A stretch of DNA of 64,000 nucleotides from Nectonema munidae (Eukaryota > Nematomorpha > Nectonematoida > Nectonematidae). Below are positions 43,052-54,872 of the stretch, piece by piece. Below the pieces are notes generated by a model, which ran no database searches, had not been told where the DNA came from, and worked only from the letters and a program-made list of their open reading frames with translations. The stretch lies in the NCBI GenBank assembly GCA_030549495.1, contig JAUIRK010000142.1, positions 632,001-696,000 of the forward strand, given 5' to 3'. The first letter of the stretch is position 1, and each line of letters opens with the position of its first letter. Made by a program: the position numbers and the translations under genes.

Positions 43052-44710
43052 CTAAAACTGATAAGTTGCGCTACTTATCCCATAAGCATAACTCGTGAAA
43101 AAGCCATTACATATTATTCCAGTACTTTTGGGTACCTTGGATAAATTTACATGTCTTTTGACGGTTTTCCATCCTGAAAAGTAAGATCTTTCATGTAGGT
43201 CTGAAGCGTATAATTCAAGACATATAACGAAATATATTCTAGCATCATTCAAGTGATAAAATTTTATTCCCCATTTACCAGCCTTATTGGAATCGTACAC
43301 CTTTATTGGACAATTTCCTCGGAATCTCAAAAGTTGTTCATCAACGCAAACATAATCTTGTGGCATCCAGTATCTGAAAAAAGTTTTATTTCATATACAG
43401 TTTACTGATTTTTAGTAAAAATACAAACTTACTTTGAAAAGACTTGCTGGAAATGATCATTGAAAATTCTTACTGAAGCAATTTTATCACTTTGAATGTT
43501 TTTTGTAAAAGGATCGTCAAAACGCAAAAACCTTCAGATAAACTTAAAATCATTTTTACTGATAGCAGCCTTCATAAAAACTGAACCAGTTTTAGGACAG
43601 TACAGTTTTCAATAGGTATCTTTTGATCGGATTAAATTCCGATAATATATCGACATGCTATATAGGCTAAAAATTTGTCAATGATAAAAGATTTACTGAA
43701 AGATTACAAATGATTAGAAACTTTAGAAGAGCTTTCAATTTTTCTTTTTAGGTATTGATGTGTTTTGATAAAAACTTCTTGATGGAGTTCAGGAGTGAAA
43801 AAAAGAGACCAAATTTTGTACGGGTTGACTTCGTTTTGGCTTCTAAATTTGAAGCAGGAGGATGAGATGTTCCTTATATTTAATGCAGAAGGTCTGCTTC
43901 TCGATGTTGAAACACGAAAATTGTATACAGTACCATCTGAAGAAACAATTCCAACTTCCGAAAAAACTTGAAAACATCGTTACGTTTTGTGAAAGAATAA
44001 GGAAGAAAATTGAAGCAATATTTAAAAAGAGAACTATCCTATGATGTGCAAAAGAAATGGAAAAATCAGTCAAGGGGTGGTGAGAGACGGATGAAAAATC
44101 AATATAAATTTTACCGCTGTGTGCCCATAAAATATGTGAGATCCAACAACAAACATTAATCGATGCTATATTATCAAGAAATAAATGTATATGCAGTGAT
44201 TGAGTTTTATATTTTCATATAATAAATGAAAGTCTACAGAGAGATTGTCCTATTTGTATTGAACACAGTGAGTGTACCGTTTCAGAACCACTATATTAAA
44301 CAATGCAATATTTTTTAGTTATATCATCAATATCAGATTGAATATAAACATCATCGCATTTGTTCCGTTTTATATCTCCACAAAGATGAAAACATACAAT
44401 AAAAACATAAACTGCTACAGCACAGTGAGAAGTAAGGAAGTTAACTATTTCAAGAGTATAATAGAATAAAATGTATTCCAACGACTAAATTGACAGTGCA
44501 AAGAGCGTTAAAATCATCGATCAGTTTGAAATATTTTTAAACACCTGTGAAGTTTTAAAAAAAGTAAAAGTAAATAAAGTAGGATTTTTTATTGTTTTTA
44601 CTAATAATTTTTATTGTTTTTACTATAATAATACTATAAAGAAATAGCTATGTCTGGCAAGGCCCTAAATAGCTTTTCTCAGAAGGAAAAATTAAATGGT
44701 CATGCGAGGG
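43052..44710 (-). mobile_element. piggyBac element relic with intron-split transposase
   Basis: Minus-strand pieces: ISKNDFKFI, stop, RFLRFDDPFTKN, SVRIFNDHFQQVFSK (about 43600-43433), a 59-bp GT-AG intron (43374-43432), then YWMPQDYVCVDEQLLRFRG and GWKTVKRHVNLSKVPKSTG. VDEQLLRFRG carries the first catalytic Asp of piggyBac DDE transposases. The second site (normally DN.FTS) reads NGFFTS, so that Asp is lost. The end CCCTCGCATGACC (44698-44710, read on minus) followed by TTAA is a likely 5' terminus. The other end may be near 42778 (TTAAGCCCTG on +), but this is uncertain. Confidence 0.75.
44189..44274 (+). repeat. 86-bp direct repeat, copy 1
   Basis: Nearly identical to 45961-46044 (ATGCAGTGATTGAGTTTTAT ... 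GAAAGTCTACAGAGAGATTG ... TTGAACACAGTGAGTG), with a 2-bp indel and one substitution. It lies within the likely piggyBac region. Confidence 0.85.
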
Positions 44711-45671
44711 TTAAACAAAGAGACCCACCAATTTAATTTTCAATCATACATTTCCAATATAATTTTCTAATTGATCTTCTTCTTTGACTACCCTACTCAT
44801 ATGTACCGTTTCGTAAGGCAATTGAACAACCGCTCTCTGTCCATATGGCGAATATATGAATATTCCTTATATTCTCAGTTAACTAAAGTGTAAATTGAGA
44901 TAGGAGTTTCTTAATCTATTGTAAATAACGATTAGGAATTTTAGGTTAACTTAAGTTATGTTCTAAAATTTTTTAGTTTTTGTTGAAGCTATCTATAACT
45001 TTTTCTGATAGACTTTTTTCTTTAAAAGTTATTATAAAAGGCATATCATTGTAAAATGCTAAAAGTTATTTTACTTTTTGTTGCTTTAGCCAATTTATCT
45101 TTTAAACTATTTTTGAATGATGTTGAGAAAAAAGAAGTAATGAAATCTTAATTTATTGTTTGATTGTTTGCACAATTTTATCTTTATTTTATACACTTTT
45201 TTGAGAGTCTAACTAACTTACACTTATTCTTATACACTAAAAAAAATGAAAAAATTCTAATACCAAGTTTTGTAACTTTAGTTATGTTTTACATTTTTGA
45301 AAGAAATTACCTCAGAAAAATTTAGTTAATTTGGATGTGTTTTTTTATTTATTTTTTCTCAATAAAACATTTCCATTTTTTAGTAAGAAGAAATGGAGCA
45401 ACTGAAAATTAATGAATGATTTTTTTCCTTCAATAAAATTTCCCATTTTTTTATTGTTAATTGATATTTAACCCCTTTTCTACACATAATTTGGAGATGG
45501 TGCGCATCTATTTGAAGTGAGAAGAAGGATCTATATATAAGTCCTCATTCATTGACGTTAAGCTTAATAGGGCGGAGGTTAAAGTTTACATTAAGCTTAA
45601 TTAAGAATGAAATAAAATAGACAAGAGAGCAGTAGGAATTCAGAAAAATTTGTTGTCTTGGAAGACGCTTG

Positions 45672-45710
45672 AAAGTTCGCCTCCAATAATTTAAAGGATG
45701 TGCGCCCCTG
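45672..45710 (+). mobile_element. hAT-A type right terminus (relic)
   Basis: AAGTTCGCCTCC...AAAGGATGTGCGCCCCTG is the reverse complement of the hAT-A1 left end (CAGTGGCGCACATCCTC...GGGGGCGAAC), so it marks the end of another, otherwise lost copy. Confidence 0.5.
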
Positions 45711-45960
45711 AATCAGTCGCATTTTTTTCATATATACATCGCAGGGTGTCTAGTAGACTCTTTTCCTCCAGACTACATTCACTCATATAAAACTCTCCAA
45801 CCTTCAGTTATTTGTTTTCTCTATCAATCAAATAATCTTTGATTAATTCCTGTAATGTGCCTGATAGACTACTTCATTTTCAAATGAAAAGCCTATTCAC
45901 CCCACAACAATTTTTGATTTTTTTAAACTAGTGTATATGCGATATGCAAATTTAATTAAA

Positions 45961-46044
45961 ATATGCAGTGATTGAGTTTTATCTTCATATAATAAATGAA
46001 AGTCTACAGAGAGATTGTGCTATTTGTATTGAACACAGTGAGTG
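45961..46044 (+). repeat. 84-bp direct repeat, copy 2
   Basis: Second copy of 44189-44274. It runs directly into the S1 SINE through GTGAGTGAGTGAGCG, so the copy end coincides with the SINE start. Confidence 0.85.
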
Positions 46045-46195
46045 AGTGAGCGTGGGTAGGGTTGGTTAGATGCTGGATTCGATAACTCAAGGTCTTGTGT
46101 TCGATTCCGCATCAAGCCTGCTTTCCTCATAGTTCGATACAAGCGGCGCAATTGTGCCTTCTCGATGAAAACACCACGGGGTACCTTTACCTTAA
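46045..46195 (+). mobile_element. tRNA-derived SINE, family S1, copy 2
   Basis: GGTTGGTTAGATGCTGG (A-box-like), CTTGTGTTCGATTCCGCATC (B box), CATAGTTCGATACAAGCGGC and a GTACCTTTACCTT end. It matches 34440-34575 and is better preserved. Confidence 0.7.
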
Positions 46196-46347
46196 AATAT
46201 TTTCGCTATTTAAATTTCACTAATTTTGTAAAAAAAAATATAAAGTAGTCTTATAAATTTAGGTATGCGCTGAATACACTCTATTTTAAAGGATTACTTG
46301 AATATTTGGTTTCTCGTGGCATTTTCAGACTACTAATTTTGAAAAAT

Positions 46348-46393
46348 GCAAAAAAAAATTTCGCCCGCAATATTTTTGAGGATGTGCGTCTCA
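46348..46393 (+). mobile_element. hAT-A type right terminus (relic)
   Basis: TTTCGCCCGCAATATTTTTG, then AGGATGTGCGTCTC, matches the inverted hAT-A1 left end. It is the second such lone terminus within 700 bp, with the SINE between them. Confidence 0.45.
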
Positions 46394-46472
46394 AGAAGAC
46401 CCTGGTTTGGCCCACTTGATCCGTGAGGGAAGAAGAGTTATGAGATTGTGCTTCTTCTCGGCTTTTCTCCTT

Positions 46473-47290
46473 CTATGATTCAGAGGATTTTAAAGAAAAG
46501 CTTTTTGTTATTCCATTTTGGATTTTGACGAAAGCGTGAGTTGGGTTGATCTGTTGTAACTTCGTCACTTCAGTATCCTCTTCGAACTTGCTAGGAGTGC
46601 CATGCTTTCTCAGCAAAACTTTTTCAGAATGAGTCCGCCATGTTTGGGGCGATGTTCTGTTAGTTCTTTTTCGAGGGCGAGGAACATTCTCTCGTGTGGA
46701 GTGGAACCAGTGGATGAGCAATAGAGTGATCGTAATGCATGAAGCGAAACATCTTCCAACTGCTTGACTTCTAAATTTCTCGAGCGCAAATTTAAGAGTA
46801 TAGTTTTGCAAAGTATCCCTTTGTAGCGTTCAACTTGACCATTCCGGGTGGGATTATAAGGTATAGATTTTCTGTGTGAGATATTATTCCAGAAAAACTT
46901 CTTCATATTATGGCATACAAATACTTGCTCATTATAGTGTGTATAATGACAGGTGTCCCAAACATATAAAAAAGCTGAGTGAGTGAATTTATTACACTTT
47001 GATACGTGCATGTGCAATCCTTATACTTGAAAGCCCATGTAAAACCAGAATATTCATCTACTATCATCAATATGTATTTTAACTGTCAACAAGATGGTAG
47101 AGGACCTTTGAAATCAATATTTAACTTTTAAAATTGTTTCAGCCATGAAACCTGGGTTTAACTTGAGCACAAATTGTACACTTTAACAAAATACTTTTCA
47201 TTTCCACAACTGAAAAAGGCAAGTTTTTTCTTTTTACAAAGTGAGTTAAACGACTTACACCTGAATGTCCCAAATCAAAGTACAGCTTTT
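46473..47290 (-). mobile_element. LTR retrotransposon (Ty3/gypsy-like) integrase fossil
   Basis: Minus-strand remains of an integrase: the zinc-binding part (HSGVSRLTHFV, CTICAQVKPRFHG) and the core around YNPTRNGQVERYKG with STGSTPHERMF. Only part of pol is present and no LTRs were found next to it. It is a broken, old fossil. Confidence 0.7.
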
Positions 47291-49438
47291 CTAAAAAAAA
47301 TAATAAACTTGCGGAATGAGCATGGGAAAGGGTTTCATTATGAAAAAAAAGAGTTTATAGTTGCAAAACTAGGAATCGACGCTGTTGTTCCGGATGGCCA
47401 TACTTTAGCGAAATAGCCCAGTTTATTTTACTTTCTACAGTATGTATTACGAGCAGGGCAATACGTTCGCTGATGGCATTTGTTGCCGCAAAAATAGCAA
47501 ACGCTAGGCTAGTTAAAGATTTGGTATAAACTTTTGTTTAACAACAGTGTTACTTTTCAACTTATCGTTATCATCCGATGAAGGATTCACCGCATAAGAC
47601 ATCAAGTTTTTTTTACCATATCTAGCCGAACTATTAATGGCATCTTTCAGCGATATAGCAAGCAAGGTAGCTTTCTCGAAAGATATTTTTGAAAATTCCA
47701 ATAATCAAACGTATAGATGAAAAAGATATTCCATTAATCAGAGAATAACAGGCCATTTCTTCTCTGTAAACGTCAGCAGTCTTTTAATACAAGAACGTCT
47801 TTTAATTCTTAAAAGTCCATTTAAATATTCGCGATTTCATGTGAATTATTAAGAATATTCTGTAATCAAACTTATAGATGAAATAATAAAATAGAGATAC
47901 GCTTTAACCAATCAGACCCTTCAAAATGATGATGACAATTTAAAAGCAAATACAGGAAACTTAAAAGAATTACAACTTCAGGTGAAATGTTTTCAAGTTT
48001 TAGCCATCTTTTACAAATAAGAGTTCTAAAATAAGAATTTCAGAACTTGGTGAAATTCAACTTGGAAAAACTCAACTTTTAAAACTATTTTTTAGCATTT
48101 TTTTTCAATTAAAAATGCGAAAATTCTGATATGGATTTGGTTGATTGCATTAAAACGGGAATAAATGAAATTAAGCAATTGGGTTGTATTGGGTCGTTTG
48201 GTGAGGCTAAAAGAAATATGCAGTTAGGGTTAAATGAAAATGATTTTTAATTAAATATATTTTTCAAGTCGAATCTAAAAATAAAACTACTTAAAACTTG
48301 AAAACATTTCACTTGAACTTGTAATGCTATATTTAAAACTTAAAATATGGCTGTTTTAAAAATTCGTTAATTTTAGTCCTAAAATTTGCAAGGCTTCTTT
48401 CAAATAACCAAAAAGAACCGTATCTAAAATGAATGATAAAGTTTCTTCTTCGGGATACACTAGGCTATCACCATTTTTTGTTCTAAACGGTCTTTTTTAA
48501 ATTCTAAAGTGTCTTTTTTGATTTTACTTTTCTGAATAAGCTTTGAAGTTTTGTTTCTTAATAAATGCGCGTAATATTATGTGCGATTGTCAAGTTCTGT
48601 AGTTGTGTTGAAAGATACACTGATAATTTTTGTAATTTTTCGCCTCTATTTCAAGTCTTTTTTAATTCGATGCAACTAGCAGTTCATTTATAGACAAGTT
48701 TTTAACTCTTCAATTTTTGCCTTCTGCATAGACTGTTTTTATATTATAGTAACATAGAATTAAAAAATTTTTTAGTTTGTATCGAAAGTTTCAACTAAGC
48801 AAAAAAGTGAATTTTAAAACTTAATTTCGAAAAACGTTTTACATCCATTTTAACATCCATTATATAATGAAAAAAAGTGTTCACACAAACTTCTTTATTA
48901 TCATTCAAGTAATTTAAAGCAAAAACAGTATATCACATTTTATGAAGAAATAAAAACTCCCATTTGTTCTTTTTGTATGTTACGTAGTGCATGTGCAATG
49001 TAGCTTTTACATCCCTCGCTGTTTATTGAGGAAACAGCTTTTTTGATAACTTCTAGCATAAAAAAGTGTTGTCTAAAATAAAAGTTTATAAAATATTGAA
49101 GCAAACCTTACTTAATTTCTGTTTTGGAAAATTGTTGAGAATGCCAGCTCAATTGGATTCAGCCTGTAACTATAAGAGGACAAAAAGCTGAAAATTGGTC
49201 CATCTAAAGTTTTCGATAGTTTGAGTTTTGTGGATCTTTGCGTAATCCAAAATAATTAGCCAGCAGTTTTTTAGGTTACTTAATTTAGATAAAAGTTCGA
49301 TCAAAAATTCTTTATGAGGTGGCCTTGAAACGTTTTATATAATGGCACAAATAGCAATCCAAGATGTACACACACACTTATAGTAGTAAAAATCAACAAA
49401 TTATATATAAATATTGATAATAAGGGTAACATTGATCG
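47291..49438. other. AT-rich intergenic stretch
   Basis: No gene or clear repeat recognised. The part nearest 47300-47700 may be further decayed retroelement sequence. Confidence 0.4.
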
Positions 49439-49446
49439 CTCTAAGT

Positions 49447-50294
49447 CAGTGGTTCTTAACCTTTAGGATATGTTTACCCCTAAATATTATGAAATTTTTT
49501 TTATGACCCATATAAAATTCTTTTTGATTCAGCCGTTTAAAGTTAAAAACAAGAAAATTTACATGTTATATTTTATAATACAAAACTTATTAAAAGAAAG
49601 TTTAATTGAAAAATTTTATTTAAATTAATATAATCTAATAAATTCAGTATAATTTAATTCGAAGGCTGGTATTGTTTGTCAGACAAAAGTTTTTCAAAAC
49701 ATGCTCAACAGACAGCATCTCGTGTCTGAATCATTTGCAAGCTTATTACGTGCACTTGTTTTTAAAGACATCATTGCACAAAATCCAGTCTCGCAACGAT
49801 AAGTTGAAGGTGACTGTATTAAAAAAATCATAGCACGTTTGGAAAGAATAGGATAAACGGTTTTTAATTTGGCCCAGAATGATGGAAGTGCTTGCTCGGA
49901 AAATTCGAGTTTTAATTGACTGTCTTCTCTTATTTGAAGAAACTCCACTTTGGCAGCAACATCAGAGTCATCAATGCTACTTTCGCTCACTGAAAAAGGT
50001 CTGGTGATCCAAATGTCATTAGAACGGCTATTTAACTTCGGAAAATAGTTTTCAATTGCTTGATTGCAAGCAACATGTGTGAGATTTAAAATGATGTTTG
50101 ATTTTAAGACAAAATTATTAATTGATTGTATCATACAATCAGGATTAATGAATACATCAAATAGAAATAGTTTTGCAACTGATGGAAAGAGGTTCATGAG
50201 GATACACTTTTTGATACCAAAAGTTTTTCATGACTCCTGCAAAAACTTCAAACGACCCCCAAAGGGGTCACGACCCCCAGGTTAAGAACCACTG
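49447..50294 (-). mobile_element. Complete, internally deleted hAT element (848 bp)
   Basis: Perfect 16-bp terminal inverted repeats (CAGTGGTTCTTAACCT / AGGTTAAGAACCACTG) and a perfect 8-bp target duplication CTCTAAGT (49439-49446, 50295-50302). An intact 167-codon minus-strand frame (49694-50197) encodes the C-terminal part of a ZBED5/Charlie-like transposase: EQALPSFWAKLKTVYPILSK, then STYRCETGFCAMMSLKTSAR and NKLANDSD, the hATC dimerisation domain. The BED finger and most of the catalytic domain are deleted. The exact duplication and open frame point to fairly recent insertion. Confidence 0.92.
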
Positions 50295-50601
50295 CTCTAA
50301 GTGATCATTCGAATGCTGTTATGTGCTTGCATAGATCATATGCCTCATTGTTTCAACTCTCAGGGTGAATTTTTTTGTTGTGAATAACTTGACCCTTCGT
50401 TAGCGTATTTTATTTATTCATTTATTTCTATATGCCGTAATTGAAACAATTTTTTCCAAATATAAAAAATATGAAGATGAGGAAAATCAAAATAAATAAT
50501 AATTTCAAAAATTATTCAGTCAAACAATTTTGTCCTACACACGGAAATCTTTAGTAAAAGGCGAAAGATTTATGCGATTTGTGCAGAACATACAAATTTT
50601 C

Positions 50602-52006
50602 GTATTTTTTTTTGATATAGAGAAAATAAATTCTATGAAAAAAGAAAATTTAAAACATCAAAAATATACTTGTTAAAATCTTTTTTTTCCAAATTATATT
50701 AAATTTTTTCTGATTATTTATTAGTTATTTATAAAATTTATTTTATTTCAAACTTTATTATCAAAAACTCTTTAAAATATTACAGAAATAAAAAAACTTA
50801 AAAATATTAAATTTTTATAGATGGCGTTAAGAAATAAAATTTCCATAAATCTAACTTTAATTATAGGAATTTTAAATTATTTATAAATAGGATATTTTGT
50901 AAAACATTTTACATAAAATAAAGGGCAACCTTACGGGCAGAAACATGTTGCTCCTTAAAAATTCTAATATAGATACACACAATAAGAAGACAAAGAAAAG
51001 CTGCCATTATTAGATGACTAAAGTCCAATAATAATTATGTGTATATTTATACAAATAAATTATGATGCATTGCGCTGAATAATCGTCCTAGGTCTTGTTA
51101 TTCCAGTGCAAATAGAAACGGGAATTTTTTATATATCTCCAACCTCTATATTACTATTGTTTCTATTCCATTTACAATGACTAGGGAGACAATGTTCAAT
51201 TTTCTGTTCATATTTTGCTAGTTGTGAGATTTGATATACCTCATTCGGGGAGACTTATATACTTTGTGGATGGTTCTTAGCTGAGAGATAGAAGCGGTGC
51301 GAGTCAAGAATGACGCGTTGGCTTTCTCTTGCTCCGTCATAGTCAAATGCGAAAATATTGTGAATTGATTTGAACAGACAAAATTCTATAATGAGGAGCA
51401 GGCTGTATTGCAGGGCTATATATATGGTATGATATGACTACTTTTGGTATACCATACCTAGCTTTGTTTAGGTCTTGAGGATGTGATTCAGTATGAGTTT
51501 AGAATATTATGAAGATAGATTGAAAGTCGTTGTGAATAAAATTGTGTACTCTATTAGTGTTAGAATTTTGTTTACACTTTAAAATACACAGCGCAATGTT
51601 AAATGCGCTAAATTATTTAAAGTTAATTATATAAAGGTGAAAGATATTACATAGAAAAGGACTCAATAAAGAAATTTTTTTGTCACTTCGTGATGACATG
51701 TGAATTGATTTGAGAGGTTGGTTGGAGATATCAAAGCACTTTCAGCCGTAAGGCTATATTCTCGCATTATGCTTAAGATGGTTAATCACAGTTTTTGTGA
51801 ATTTATTTTTAGAGTTGGGAGCCTTGGGGATTGAACCCGTGACCTTCAACTGTTAAGCTGAGAGGTACACCCTAACAACCATTGAACCTTGAGAGGGTAA
51901 AATACAAAAATGTGCCAGGGTCAATATTGTTCTGAATGCGTGATTAAGGGTGAGCGTGAACGACAGGATGTCATGACTGTATTGTTCTTAATTCCTGAAT
52001 CCTAGC
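50602..52006 (-). repeat. Inverted repeat arm R1
   Basis: The reverse complement of 62395-63650 over its whole length, apart from a 172-bp SINE (51717-51888) plus small indels. Shared marks include CTGAATCCTAGC, GGTATACCATACC and ATGGCGTTAAGAAATAAAAT. No coding sequence seen. The element class is unknown. Confidence 0.9.
51717..51888 (-). mobile_element. tRNA-derived SINE, family S2, with clean target duplication
   Basis: On minus it starts GGTTCAATGGTTGTTAGGGT (A-box-like) and has CACGGGTTCAATCCCCAAGG (B box) about 50 nt later, then a 100-nt unrelated tail. TTGAGAG flanks it on both sides (51710-51716, 51889-51895). The R2 arm keeps one TTGAGAG and no insert, so it shows the empty site directly. 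Confidence 0.88.
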
Positions 52007-53110
52007 TATAATATTTTATAAAATAAATTAAAATAATATTTTATTTTACTATAATAAAGTTTCCTTGGTGATACCATGGTATAAAATTAAAAATGATGGA
52101 AAAATTTCTTCTTTTTTTATCAAATGACCGATGCAAATTTTATCACTCCAATTTTGATAATTGATGTTAGGGCAAAAGCAAAACTTATACAAATGTGCTC
52201 AGGTTCGAATTTAAAGTTTGCCACCTCGTTCTCATTCCACTTTAAAACGTCAAAATCGAATTATATAAATATTCAAAAGGAAAACATTTGAAGCATATAA
52301 TATATAAATAAAAGAGCTAATATTTGTATATATTAAAATACCAATGCAAATAAATTGTGGAACTCCAATAAGACCGCCCTCCAACTATTTTTGTACGTCA
52401 ATTTAAGAGATTTTTCTTGTTAATATGAAAAAAAATTTGTTTGAAAAAATAATATTTGTTTTCTAAATTCAAATCAGCTATTTTGAATAAAAAGTTCTAA
52501 ATAGGTAAAATAACACAAAGTTATACAATAAGGTTTACTTTTCAAAAAGAGAACTTCAAAATTGTATGAAATAAAAAAAAATGAAAAGATTTTTTATAAC
52601 TATTTTTTAGTATGTAAGTCTTCAAATATTAGTTAAATTTTATGATTCTAAAGGGGTTCTTCCATTTAAAAATTTATTTTATAATGCCTTATCCTAAAAA
52701 TTTAGAATATGTTCTCTTTTTGTTTGAAAGGGAACCGGTTCTTTCAACGTGATATTGTCGTAGACAAAATAAAAATCGTAGTCATTATAAGTAATGTCAT
52801 TATAAGTTCCATCTTGTATTAAATTGAACATGTAAAAAATCAATGGAAAAGTGCAAAACATTTAAATTCATAATATTTTTGAGTTTTATTCTTTAAGCCT
52901 TTAACTTTATTTTGTTAATAAAACACACTTCTTGTAAGAATACCACTACTATGATATGTAAACACTTTTCTAGGAACCGTAAGTTTGACTAATGTCCTGC
53001 ATTATACAAATGTTCTAATTGTACTCTTAAAAAATATAATAACTACAACTATAAAACTTTTGATGTTAATTGCCCTGTTAAGAATAGTAATTATGATTTT
53101 ATTAAAAAAA
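52007..53110. other. AT-rich intergenic stretch
   Basis: I see nothing recognisable. Confidence 0.5.
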
Positions 53111-53116
53111 CACTGA

Positions 53117-54033
53117 TAGAAGAAGAAGAAGATTTATTGATATCACATAAATATGAAACATATAAAATATTAAGTGTAAAAATTTGATAAATTTGTATAC
53201 AAATACAAACAAACAAACAAAATGACAATCAATAGTAATGATGAAAAATGTGATAACAAGTACCTCAAAAGGTTTAAAAGAAACCCGCTTGGAGAAGTAC
53301 TATAAGTGATTAAACTAAATATAACTCAAATGAATAAGAAAAAAAAATAATAATAAATAATATATAAACAATCACAATTGAAAGACTTAGTAGTCTTCAT
53401 ATAATAAACTGTATCTTTTATATATTACGATATGTTTGCAACAAAAGATCAATAACTGCATTTTTTATCGAAACAATTGAGCAGAAACTGTTAATAAAAG
53501 CAATATGACTATTATAAAAAGTCGAAAATTTATAAACAAGTGTTTGTTTAGATGATTTTAACCTGTAATAAGGTAAACTAAGTTTAAAATGCGACCTTAA
53601 ATGTGGACGCACAAGTTCATGGTTAAAATTTAAAAGCTCATAGAATTCTTTGGGGAGAATTCCCAATTTAAATTTCAAACAAAAAATATAGAGTTTATGC
53701 AGAAAAATATCGTCTATCTTCAAAAGCTTATTATCTACAAAGAGCACATTTGAATGAAATAAAGTTGGTTTATTAAAAATGATTTTCAGGACTCTCTTTT
53801 GTAGTGAGAATAACTTGTACAAGTTAGCATGTCCCCAAATTAAAATGTTATATGTTAAATGTGGTAGAAATAAAGCTTTGTAAAGTGTCAATAAAAGATT
53901 TTTGCTCAAGTAATTTTTTAAGCATTTAAGTATACCTGTAATTGAAGACAATTTATTGCAAATAAAGTTTATGAGTATTCCATCTTAAATTATCATCCAA
54001 TCTAAGACCTAATAAGCTAAAAGATTCAATAAA
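53117..54033 (-). mobile_element. LINE 3' end with (CTT)n tail
   Basis: An open frame of 177 codons (53418-53951) is the C-terminal RT/thumb region of a CR1/L2/Jockey-like LINE: ILKCLKNYLSKNLLLTLYKA, LFLPHLTYNILIWGH, LQKRVLKIIFNKP and KLGILPKEFYELL. Upstream, SLLGLRLDDNLRWNTH continues the RT across a frame change. The 3' UTR ends ATATCAATAAATC followed by (CTT)n at 53137-53117. The same 3' end occurs at 61304-61965. The 5' side is cut by MITE N2. Confidence 0.8.
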
Positions 54034-54160
54034 CCGGTTATAGACCGCAGTCGAAATATGTCGACTTTACAAAAATAATCGTCTGCGTTTATCAATGCTC
54101 TTTAATACAAATCTTCTGCTTTACATTAGATATCGTCTGATTATTCTGGTCGTTAACGGG
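54034..54160 (-). mobile_element. MITE family N, copy N2 (complete)
   Basis: 127 bp. On minus it starts CCCGTTAACGACC and ends GGTCTATAACCGG, an imperfect terminal inverted repeat. TTAA follows the right end (54161-54164). It carries the TCAGACGATATCTAA / GCAGAAGAT / GCAGACGAT core. It sits at the 5' edge of the LINE. Confidence 0.8.
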
Positions 54161-54164
54161 TTAA

Positions 54165-54823
54165 CAACTTCAGTATAAGTTAACTTTTCATAATCAAGCG
54201 CACTTCTCAAAGAAATCGCTTCTAACACTAGAGGATTACATAAGAATCTATTGGATCACAAACACAGTACAATTTTTATTTGAAAGCGTTACAATCTTAA
54301 ATAAACATTTTTGCATTATTTTTACCATGTAAGGAGAAAAATTAAATCAGAGCATTTCAATGATAGACCACAACTGAACGCTCATATTTTGATATAAATT
54401 CATTTTTGTATTAAATATCTTTATTTTAATGAAATGGTTTCAGGTGTAAAATGGCTACTTCTCCAAAATATATATAGCATCACGCTTATCCATAAAAGAT
54501 ATAAATCAAAGGAATACACTTGTTTGAATCCGACGAGTTTTGGATTGCAGCACATGTTCAAAGAAAGAAAAACTATTTGTTAAACATGTTTACTAAAGGT
54601 TTCTTTAAAATTCCATGTGAAAAAGTTATGTATCTATCTTGTCATAACTTTTTCCTTGAAAAGGAGTTAGTTGTAGAGAAAATTAAATTAGTGTTCAGTG
54701 ATTCATTAAGCTGTATTTTTGATCAAATGAAGTTGGTATAAAATTTATAGTTGCAATTTATAGTATTTAAAAGCTCGGTTCAAATATCCATTTTCAGAAT
54801 TAAGGTAGCAGAAACAAAAAAAA
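54165..54823. other. AT-rich stretch downstream of TXNDC17
   Basis: Holds a 73-codon + strand frame (54520-54741) that I do not recognise. Confidence 0.3.
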
Positions 54824-54829
54824 TTTATT
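54824..54829 (-). terminator. Likely TXNDC17 polyadenylation signal
   Basis: AATAAA on the minus strand, 44 nt after the stop codon at 54873. Confidence 0.6.
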
Positions 54830-54872
54830 TTCTAAAATGATAAAAATAAATCAAAATTTGAACTTGAAAAAA

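Noticed and set aside
43843-44481. Frames on both strands near 44 kb as the piggyBac N-terminus
   Set aside because: Only the region below about 43620 matches piggyBac; the rest shows no recognisable motif.
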